From Stramenopiles sp. TOSAG23-6 (taxonomy: Eukaryota > Sar), in NCBI GenBank assembly GCA_900128565.1, contig LT635937.1, positions 1 to 39,264 of the forward strand: DNA of 39,264 nucleotides, written 5' to 3'. The first letter of the stretch is position 1, and every line of letters begins with the position of its first letter. The translations under genes were made by a program, and so were the position numbers. Below the pieces are notes generated by a model, which did not search any database, had not been told where the DNA came from, and saw only the letters and a list, made by a program, of their open reading frames with translations. This document shows positions 1 to 10,500 of this stretch, piece by piece.

Positions 1-295
1 CTATAACGTTGCATAAAAAGGCAATTGCTCTATACACAAGTGCCGGATACTCTGAGAGCAAACCATCTGTCCAAAACGGTACAGTAAAAATAATACATTT
101 AGAGAAAAATCTGTAACCTTATATAAATTGTGTTGGTAAAATACTTTGTAATTAATAAACACTTCTTCTATTAATTCTTGAAATTATGTTGGTAAAATAT
201 TTAATTTTTTTTTTTTTTCTTTCCATACAAAAGTTCATAACTCTAACAAAAAATCAAAGTATGATCTATATGCAATTATTTAATTTAGAAAAAAA
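1..295. other. AT-rich 3' flank, no gene seen
   Basis: No supportable coding region is present. The stretch is AT-rich with a run of T near 205-220. It holds two copies of a short phrase, TGTTGGTAAAATA, near 130 and 188. It is the 3' side of the minus-strand gene that ends at 296, so it probably holds that gene's 3' UTR and polyadenylation signals. Nothing else is recognisable. Confidence 0.5.
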
Positions 296-1071
296 TTAAG
301 CTGGGAAATAATCAAGAGCTTCAAAATCTGCACCTAAGGAAATGCTAAGTGCTTTGGCTTGTGCTATATTGACTCCGGGTGCTTTTACAGCTGTCGCAGT
401 GACACTAAATTCCTCTTCAACTGCAGCTGCAATAAAAGCACAAACCTGAGGGAAGCCACCTGTACTAGCGTCAGGATTCGCTAATGCTGCATATTGTTTT
501 GGATTTGATGTTAATAATTGAACAGACAATCTTTTAACACCTGACTCTTTCAATTTTGTAATTATATCGGTAGGAAATAGTCCATTCGTCTCGACTCCGA
601 ATGGTATTCCGTGACGATTTTCCTTCACAATTGCGACAGTTTCTAATAGTGTGTCTAATTTTAATAGTGGTTCTCCTTGACCAGCAAAGTACACACCCTC
701 ATCACTCTCTCCCATTGAAAAAAAATGTGTGCAATATGTCAACTATAATCAAATAAAAAAACAGTGATAATACAAAAGAAGGCATTAGTATTATTTCAAG
801 TGAATACAAAATACGAGCCGACTGAGGTCTTCCAACGATCACCATCATATGCATTTTCTACTATTGCTGCTAAATCATCTGGAGTTGGTTCAATTCCATC
901 GGGTAATGGATAAAAAGGAGCATATGAAGCTGGAAATTTAAAACCGGGACCAAAGACATCAAAATGATTTTTACCCCGGTTAGTTCTATTTGTAAGGGAG
1001 AAAAATAAACGATTTCCGATGGTGTATGCAAATCCCTTTTTCGCGCTCTGTGCAGCAGAAGTCGCTGCCAT
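296..1071 (-). CDS. radical-SAM-like protein lacking the Fe-S cysteines (two exons)
   Basis: Two open segments on the minus strand, 1071-815 and 704-296, join in frame across a putative GT..AG intron to give about 221 residues. The first begins at an ATG and contains NRLFFSLTNRTNRG. The second contains FAGQGEPLL and VETNGL. The order matches the small radical SAM family linked to TatD in bacteria: an opening NRLY.NLTNRC..C..C segment, a GxGEP SAM-binding motif, a TNG strand, and a YFP end (here LDYFPA). All three cysteines of the CxxxCxxC cluster motif are replaced (LTNRTNRGKNHF), so a 4Fe-4S cluster bound in the usual way is unlikely. I recall similar degenerate proteins in microalgae, but that is memory and not a search. 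Family assignment is fairly secure; the function of the cluster-less form is unknown. It shares a divergent upstream region with the giant gene. Confidence 0.7.
705..814 (-). other. putative spliceosomal intron in the radical-SAM-like gene
   Basis: Read on the minus strand, the donor is CTC|GTATTT and the acceptor is GGGAGAGAG|T, preceded by a run of T. Removing these 110 bases keeps the frame and joins KTSVGS directly to DEGVYFAGQGEP. Other nearby AGs, including one after TTATAG, are possible, so the exact ends are uncertain. Without splicing, exon 1 ends at a stop near 796. Confidence 0.6.
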
Positions 1072-1532
1072 AATTACAGCACTGTAACTACTTTGTAGTT
1101 TCTTGTGGAATATTTCAGTGAATCCTTAGAATTCAATTCAATCGGCTTTTTCACTGTGCTGTTTTACTCGCGAGTGTGAGTCGAGCGACTGACTGGCCAT
1201 CGACCAGGCCAAAACGGATCATCCATCGGGAGTATTTCCAAATATCGGGGTTTTTTGCTGTAAAATTTTTTTAAAATTGATGCTCCTCGCGTGAGATTAG
1301 TTGAGAACTGAGCATCTTCTCCTCCTCGCGGCCTCCTCGTGATCTCTTCGCTGTGAACTTTCGTCTCTCTATATTGAACGCAAACTATTAGTATACCCTA
1401 AATACTACAAAGGATTCTATCATCGGTCGGTGCCAAGCAAACTTAGATTACAGTTGAAAATACAATGAGGTGTTTACAGATAACCGTGTAATTCAAAAAA
1501 AAAATATTCTCGTGGACAAGACGAAGCATAGT
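1072..1532. promoter_or_regulatory. divergent promoter region of the radical-SAM-like and giant genes
   Basis: This 461-base gap separates the two divergent start codons, so it must hold both promoters. It is richer in G+C and CpG than other intergenic DNA here. It contains a perfect 10-base palindrome, ACTCGCGAGT, at 1166-1175, and close by AGTCG-AG-CGACT at 1179-1190. No clear TATA box is seen. Confidence 0.5.
1465..1491 (+). other. possible upstream ORF of the giant gene
   Basis: An ATG at 1465 opens an eight-codon frame (MRCLQITV) that stops at 1489-1491, 41 bases before the ATG chosen for the giant gene. If transcription starts upstream of 1465, this uORF would need leaky scanning or reinitiation. 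It could be irrelevant if the transcript starts later. Confidence 0.3.
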
Positions 1533-4500
1533 ATGAATATGTTCTTCGTAGTGCTACTTCTTTTTTGTATGAATACTTCAGACTCGATTCAATCAAGAGA
1601 AGGAAATTATGCAAAACGTACCATTGCTATGGAACTATTAGATTTAAAAGGCAAATTGCACAAGAGGGAAACACCCATGAGCAGTATCAGAAAGCAAGCC
1701 ACCTCGCGTGTGAAAGGTACTTGTAAACTGAATAGTTTAATTGCTTGTTCAAAGGATTCGGATTGCATGGATTTAGGCCCCTGTTTAAGTGCAGCGTACT
1801 ATCAGTATTATCTTAATAATACTAAACAACATCAGGATTATCAAACGAATGGTTCTAATAGTACAAATATAACTATGAAAGATGTTGACGACAAAAACGT
1901 AACACTTTTGCGTAATAATGACACCACAGAGGGTATCCCAATTATCCAACACCCAAAAGAAGTAAACCTCACAGATACAGTAAAAAACATCGGAAAAACA
2001 CAATATACAAATTCAGAATCTGGGACAGTACCAGTGTCAATGTATCCGCCTGAGATTCCAAAACTTCCATCAGAAAAGTTTTGCACATTAAATGTCGATA
2101 AAAAATGTGACAGTGACGAAGATTGTGGTAGTAGTGGCCCATGCATGAGTGAAACAAAGGCTGAAAAAATAGAGGGTTTTGTTACTCCAATGAATCAACT
2201 AAATCAGACGAAAAGTAATATGACAAATATAAATTCCGGCAATAAAAATTCTACAAAAATAGATAAAGTTACTTCTGTTAATAGAACTCCGATAAACGAC
2301 ACAAAAAGGCTTGATAATTCTGTTAACAGAAATCCGATAAACGGCACAAAAAGGCTTGATAATTCTGTTAACAGAACTCCGATAAACGGCACAAAAAGGC
2401 CTGTTAATGAAAGCACATTGGAAGAATATTCAGATGTATTAAAGCATCCCATCTTTCGAAATATAAGTGTAGTATCCCATCCTCAATCTCTACTGAACAA
2501 TCAAAATAATCAAACAACAATATTACCCCTTCTAGACAATTCACCAAATGCAACTGCTTGGGGACTAGGGTATACTTTGGATCCACGAGTACAAATGTCG
2601 TCTGATTCTTGGTCCGTCCAACCACACAACAATAATAGTAATGGACCTTTGAGGCGCAGGGATTTAGAACAACGTAACGTACGCAAATCTAATACAATAT
2701 CGCCTAATGATGGTGTTGCAATACGCGCTGCTCTATGGAAAGCTGTACAGATTAATGATATTGTTGAAGTTCGACGGCTCATAGGTCTGTCCACATTATC
2801 TCAAAAAGATCTCAATTTAAAAAATAAAACAAGACATACAAAAGACGGTATCACAACTGAAACTGCTGTGAAAATACCTGTTTTACAGTGGGGTGGGATT
2901 GAACCTAGTGCATCAAGAAGATTAAGCTCATACTTGTATAATGGTGGTGTTTGTAAGTCAAGACCAATGCTTCGATGTTTGAAAGATGACGAATGCCATG
3001 AATATGCTCCATGTGTTACTGGTGTGTGTGCATATGATATAGAATTACGATGCGTTCAAGACGCAGAATGTCGTGAAAAGGGTCCATGTCTTCAACAGAG
3101 TGATCTTGGACATTGTAAACTCAAATGGGACCAACCTTGTATGAATGACCCTGAATGCCAAAAGTTCGGCCCTTGTACCTTTGGGGGTGAAGGAATTTGT
3201 CAAAAGGATGAAAATCGGCCATGTTCCCGAGATCAACATTGTTTCTCCTTTGGACCATGCTCTTTTGATGGAATTGGTCACTGTGTGAAAGATATGTCAA
3301 GAGGATGCTCGAAGAATAGTCATTGCTTTGAGAATGGGCCTTGTGCAATAGAAAATGGTACTGGATATTGCTCGCAGGATCCAGATATTCCATGTCAAAT
3401 AGACTTACATTGTGTTGACAAAGCACCATGCTTATTACCTGGTGCGTGTTATAGAAACGAAAAGATTGGTTGCTCTGGTCCACTTCACTGCAAAGTTGCT
3501 TCGCCGACGGGTGGCAATGATACTGGTCCGTGTTCTCCGACAGGTTGGGTTGGTAAATGTGCTCTTGAACCACAGAGAAAATGTAAACTTCAAAGTCATT
3601 GTGAACCTGGCAATGTTGGTCCATGTCTTGATGGTAGTGACAATAGAAAAGAATCACCTACTGGTGGAAAGGCAACTGCTGATGGTGAATGCTGTCTATG
3701 TTTGCCATTAAATCCGGACGCTCGCTGGCCAGGAGTGAATAGCTCTCCTATTGGAGAAGCCATGGGGCTTAAAGAATATGTGTGGGGTAAGAAGGGTGAT
3801 CCTGAGCCGAAAAATCCTGTTCGGCGGAAGAATCAACCACGATGGGAATGCTGTCCCTGTAGCGATAATCCTGATACTGGAAATGGTGCAGCTAAAACTG
3901 GTAGAGGTGTATGTATTAATTCTAAGGATAAAAATGCATGCAATACTCAAGCAGATTGTGCAGCTGATGAAAAACCTTGTCTGTTTGGTGGCAAAGGTTT
4001 TTGCGATAAAAAAAAAGAAATTACATGTAGTGCTGATATGCACTGTAACCCGGACTTTGGACCTTGTATGATGCCGGGTAAAGGGACTTGTGTGTTGGAT
4101 ACGAGGAAGACGTGTGACTCTGATCAAGATTGTGACAAAGTAGGACCCTGTGGGTTTAAAGGTGAAGGACATTGTGTAAAAAAGTCTTCAAAAAGTTGTG
4201 GTTCTGATAATCATTGTATTGACCGCGATGCAGGTGATTTAGGTCCATGTGCCTTCTTAGGTGCTGGATTTTGCAGGAAAATATGGACCCGGCAGTGTAA
4301 CACGGACAAACATTGCATTCAAATAAAATCAGATGGAACCAGTAATAATCTTGGACCGTGTGATATTGGAACATGCACTCATTCATCTGGTCACTCTTGT
4401 TCTGTGGATAAAGATTGTTTTGTAAAAAGTAAAGATAATCCTAAGAAGACTACAGACGTCGGACCATGCAAAACTGGGGCACACCGGCGAGATACATGTA

Positions 4501-7500
4501 GGCGTGCACCAGATTTACCATGTATATCTGACAAAGAATGTGGTACACGAGGACCTTGCATGTCTGGTCAATGTTCCCTTGATCGACTACGTGGATGTGC
4601 AGTTGACTTAGATTGCGGGAATACAGGACCTTGTCTCACTGGCATTTGTAAAGAATCAACCGATATAGCTTGCCTCACGGATGGTGAATGTAATATCCCG
4701 AACAAAGAAGTTGGTGGTGTTGTAAAGACTGACATTGGTCCATGTGTAAGTGGGTGGTGCGAAAAAGATCAAACCATTGGCTGTGATTTGGATTCTCATT
4801 GTGGAGACTCGGGTCCTTGTTCTATATTGACTCGAGGTTTTATTCCAGCACTACAAAGAGCTATTAAAGCTTCAGAATTGAATCATAAAAATTCCATGAA
4901 AACTTTCCCTCATAGTAAATCAGCAAACATGACACGTATAGAAGCTACAAACGCTGTTGCAAATGCAATGCAAGAAAAATCGTTGCTTACGAAGAGAATG
5001 AGACCGGATCTTCAAGGTCCTGCAATGCAAGCATGTAATTTTCTTGGGATAGAAAGGTGTAAGGAAATGTTAGGTGCTGCATACAACAGTTCGCATGTTG
5101 ATGTGGTAACAGCATTCAAAGTTTTACGGTCTGGTGATGCCACATCAGCATGTCTGGGGTTTGGGTGGTATAAATGCACTGAGAGTTTAAAGGAGGCAAA
5201 AGATAGACAACACGAAGATGTTGTTTTAGCAATTAAAGAATTAACACATAGTAGCAAAAAATTAAAAGAAAGAATTTTACTATCTAAAGAAATGGTCGCC
5301 GATACTCGATTGCGTGATGTTGCTCGATTGCAACGTTTGAATGCCCCACAAAGTGATATCACCGAGGCATCTGTAAAAGCAGCAGTTGCTTTAGAAGAAT
5401 CATTGCGCTCAAATTTACAACTTCTTGGGGTCTCAGCATCAAGCACAAAAGCCTCGATATCACCTCCTGAAATAGTTGCAAAGGCACGAGAAAAACAGGC
5501 CAAGTCATTACTTAGGGATGGTAGCATTACCGAAAGACAATTTGAATATATGCGACGTGATATGCATGCGTGGCTTCTCAATGCAACACGAATCAGAAAC
5601 CCGCAAAATTACACTATCATAGAGTCTCCTGGTTTTGAAAATAACTATGCTGATGTCTTTAAAATAGATGCTGGTTCTGGAACTCGTTTTGGATTTAATG
5701 GTACTACTAACGAACGAGGTGGTCCGCTCAAAGCAATCGGCAACGGTCGGCCCGGTGAGAAACATGGTGGAAAAGACAACATAACAAATTCATTTCGTTT
5801 CCATGAGGATAGTATGAAGTTGAAACGACTATATCAATTAGAGCACTTGGAAATGGGTAGTCAAATGTGGCCAAACCGAACACCAATCGATAGTTATGGT
5901 CCGCCACTTTTCTTTTCCAACTCAACGGGAACACCATTAACACTAGACATGTGCAACGGCGAAAAAGAACAAACAGCTGATTGTTATTGTCGAGTGCTTG
6001 GACCAAAGTTATGTGGTGAAAGTCTATTCCTTGCATACTTACAAGGCCACTCGGAAGTTATAGCTGCCATCCGTTCCACTCTCCGGGGCAATTCTACATC
6101 AATGGCGCTGACAATGTGTCGTGCATTAGGACCAAATAGATGTCGCAAAACATTAGCAGAAGCTGTAAGAAGCAATGACATTGCTGTTGTGGCCGCCTGG
6201 AGATTTCTTGTAAATGGAACGCTAGCCTTCCCTGCAATGAATGTTCTTGGTAACACACTGGCGCCCAATCGATGTAATAATTACACGGACTGCTCTGATA
6301 TAACAACGTGTATTGGTGGTCGCTGTTTAGAGCCTCGTGGCTCGGAATGTATGTCTCATAATGATTGTGTACAAGGTCGAAAGTGTATTGAGAAACGATG
6401 TTTTGCTAAACAACCATGCACAAGAACTTCGATGTGTACTTTTGATGAGAGATGCATTGGCGGACATTGCGCTGAAATTACTCCAGGTGTTCCATGTGCT
6501 CGGCGAGAAGACTGCGGTTTTGCTCAAGAATGTCGTAATTGGAAATGCATGCGAGTTGCGAAGCTCTTATCTTGCAAACGATCAATTGATTGTGGTCATG
6601 GACAAACATGTGGCCTCTTTCAAACATGTATTCCACGTCCTCCCTGGGATTGTGCCTCAGATAATGATTGTCCGTTCAAGACGACTATGTGTAATGTTAC
6701 TGAGGGGAAATGTGTGCCTAAAACCCGCACTGTTACTACTGGTGGTGAGTGTACATCTCCTGCACAATGTACACTTCCCGGGCAAACGTGTAGATATGGA
6801 AAATGTATTATTGTTGCTGAAGGGGCCCCCTGTGTTTCTACTGAAGGTTGTGGAGCTGGTTTTGCTTGTGATTTATCCGGGGGTTCCCCGGGAACTTGTC
6901 GAGGTCCAATTAAGATTGGCAGTTTATGTACAGGCGGACCGGGTACGGGTTCGTGTGCAAGTGGCCAAGTTTGTCGTGACGGAGTTTGTGTACTCGCGCC
7001 TAGTGTGGGTTCTGCATGTAAAGGTCCGGAATGTGGCTCTGGTAAGATGTGCGTGGAAGGATTTTGTGTATATGCGCCAGTTTCTCTGGTAATTCCACCA
7101 TGTAAAAGTGTCCCAAATATTGATCATGGTGGAGTATTTGCCAATCCTGGTAAACGAAATGAAACCGAGAAAGACAGCTTTGATGAAAATAAATGCTCGG
7201 GTGTAATGCCAATGGGTTCGTGTACTTATAATTGTAAAGAAAATTTTGAAATCCCTCCAGGTATATCTAACATTACAAACTGTCGATTAAACTCAACATG
7301 GTCAGAAGAACCACCAAAATGTACTTCCGAATTTACTTGTGCCCCAAACAGAGCTCTTCTGAGAGAAGATACATGCAAAGCGAAAGGTATTTGCAGTTGT
7401 TCGTCTCCTGTTTTACCCGGAACAAAGAAGCCACCCAAAACGTTGGATTCTACGACATGTGTTAACTGTGAAGATGAAGGTACTGGAGATAAATGTACTT

Positions 7501-10500
7501 GGACCTCTGATAATGAATGGCTTCGTGGAAAGGGAAAGATGGCTCTATTTTGGGCAATTCAAGATAGAAATCGGAGAGGTGTCCAATTTCTTTTAGATTC
7601 TGGTGCAGATCCAAATATAAGATTAGGTATAGAAGGTTGTCTTGACCCAACAATGACTTTCAATACTACAGAGGAAAAAGAAACGTATAAAAAAGAAATT
7701 CTTGCATCTCCTTGGTGTGAAAGTGCATCTATGAAAAGAGCAGTTGATGTCGCTGATGAAGTAGGTCCTGAAAGAACAGCAAGCATCATTCGTTCTGCCG
7801 GTGGTATTCCTGGTAATGCTGAAATGGTGTATCCATTTAAATGGGAGTCAGTAGTGGAAGCATGGAATCGTACTGCTGATGAAAAAAACTTTGGTATCCA
7901 TGGACATCTTCAATTCTTACCTTGGTGGCAATGTACGAACAGAAATGATCGCAAACGAGGTAAAGTGGGTTGCTACCCACACGCATATGATTGGGGCGAT
8001 TATAATGATTTGGCTTGTGATCCTGACACAGGTCTTAATTGTGAATGTGACGAAGAAGAACCTCCTGATAGTCCTTATACATGCGAAGTTGGTCAAGATC
8101 CAGATACTGGTGGGAAAACTCGCATAAAGAAGGGAAAATTTAAAAAAGGAAAACATCGAGAAGGAACTAACAGAGAAAGGAAACCAAAAGGATTTAAAAG
8201 ACCAACTGGTGGGAAGATTGGTCAGCCAGGTGATTGTGATTGGAATCCATTTACAAATTTGCCTTATTTTCTGTTTTGTATTATATTGAAGGTTCTCAAA
8301 CCTTTATTTACAATGTCGATGTTAGAGACAGGAGCTTCTTCTAATCAGTTAATGCTACCATATCAACCCCCAGTAGTTTCTAATAGTAGTATATCAGTTC
8401 CTTTTTTTCAAACACCAATGGAGAAAAATGATGTATATAATTCGTATATTGATACACCCATGGTTATAACAGATATATACCCACTTGCAAATAATCATTT
8501 TGCAGACAATTTCAATTCGTATAATGGCAATAAAAGTCAAACAAAAGTTGGTTTCAACCCCGTACTGGTAAAATATCCAGTGGATTTTTCTAACACATGG
8601 AATACGCCCAACTTGACCAATGCATTGTTATCATCAGTCATTGTCATTGAGCCTGAACGGTTTTCAAATTTAATTAGTGTGCTAGAATATCGTAATCGTA
8701 CCAGGAAGGGCAATATTTTACAGTATCACTCATTCACAAATTTGAACATTACCGGAAACAAATCAGCAAATGTGAAATTGAACGATAAGAATATCGATAT
8801 CATCAGAACCAGTGGAATGGGAGCAATGCGAAAATTGCTGCATTTCAATACGAGGAGCACAAAAAGAAGACACCTGCGTGGTGCGTGGGGTGTCAATCCT
8901 TCTAGTGTATTGCCATTAGATGAAACCCTGAGAATTCAAAAGAATGATGAGTCTTCGCGATTTTCTGAATTAAGAAATGAGCAACTTCGAGAAAGCTGGA
9001 ATTCTGGTGCAGTTTCATCGATGGTGAGTGCCACAAGTAGTCGAAATGGTGGGTCAGGTAAATGTGCCAAAAGTAAAGCTACATGTTGGACTAATTTAGA
9101 TTGTCCTACAGGGGACACGTGCTCTAAGATAAATAAAAAAGAAGGTGCTGGTTTTCAAGATCAATCTTGGGATAAATCAGAGAAGGGCGTGGATGCAAAA
9201 GATGCCCTTCAGACGCAAATGGCAACCTCTTTAGAAAACTTTGGCGGTGATAAAAATAAAAGAGGTGGCGGTCGTCAGGATACTTCAGTAGGTGGAAGTA
9301 ACGCAATCAGTGAAAAGGGGAAAGCTAATAAGGGCGAATCCGATAAAAGTAGTAATGACAGTAGTTCAAGTTCAACCATTGCTACTACTCCTAGAACAAA
9401 TTGGAAATGGTCAGGAAAGGAAAACATGAATACACCGGGGATGTCAGATTTCTCGTTCTCTCCCATGGATCATGGCCGTGGTATATTTGTCTTTGGTGGA
9501 ATGCGACACGATTACGACAAATTCACAAGCGGTCAAAATGTCTATTTAGATGAAGCATGGTACTATCGTCTTGGTTGGAATGAGACTACTTCCGAAGTAA
9601 CATGGTATGGTCATTTTTGGTTACCAACAGCTCTTTTGGGAACTAAACCATCCCCTCGAGCAGGACACACTTCTGTTGTTGCAGCAGCATTAGGAAGTGG
9701 AGACAGTGAAATTTGTTTCGAGGACGTCGAACAAATTTCTGCCACAGCCAAACGACAAGCAAGTGACCCGCGCAATAAAGCTCTTGAAGAAGCAAAAGCA
9801 AAAGCCGCTACAATGGATGTGCATGATGAAAAATCGACAAAGAAAGAAGGCGAATGTGTTGCTAGAGTTCCATCAGATACATCTGAGTGCACGCCCATCG
9901 TAGACCTCGACGTATGCAAGGGTAACATTAAATGTAAAGTAAGTTCAGAAAGCTCGTCGTCGGCTCCAGTCGATCAAGCTGATATGTTTAGATTTGAAAA
10001 AAATACTTCTTCAGAAGCAGATGACACAAATGAAATTGAGGGAAACAACAGAGAAGATGAAGATGATGAAGATGATGGCGATGACGAACATCCGAAACCT
10101 TCATACAAGACAATATTAATATTTGGAGGATATAATGGAACTCATTTCTTCAACGATTTATATTCGGTTTTTCCAATTGAAGAGTCCAGTCAACAGTTAG
10201 CAAAACAAATGGATCGACTCAAAATGCCAAATGACACTGATATATTCAAAAAGCGAGCATCAACTTTTGACTACAAACATTTTTTGCAACACGAAGGTTT
10301 TAAACGATGCGTCGGGAAGTTTAATGATACTGATACGGGTAGTATAATCGAAGGGGCAGCTGAGTGGTGCCTCGGGTTCTTTGCTCTACCATGGGAAGGA
10401 GAGCCTTGGGTACGAACTTTAGGTGATCCAAAACGAAATGATTCCCGTGGGAATGAGTGGGCAGACAAACCTCGATTCCGAAAAGTCTTGCCATATTGCA

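Noticed and set aside
1470-1532. Start of the giant protein upstream at a GTG near 1470
   Set aside because: Not an ATG; the ATG at 1533 directly precedes a good signal peptide.
3121-3657. 178-codon frame opposite the cysteine array of the giant gene
   Set aside because: Antisense shadow of a repetitive coding region without its own domain.
6337-7092. 251-codon frame in another phase of the giant gene
   Set aside because: Overlaps EB-like cysteine modules and reads as a shifted copy of them; no independent support.
8220-8340. Second intron in the giant gene around the hydrophobic stretch
   Set aside because: GT and AG pairs exist but the frame is open through the region, so nothing in the sequence requires splicing.
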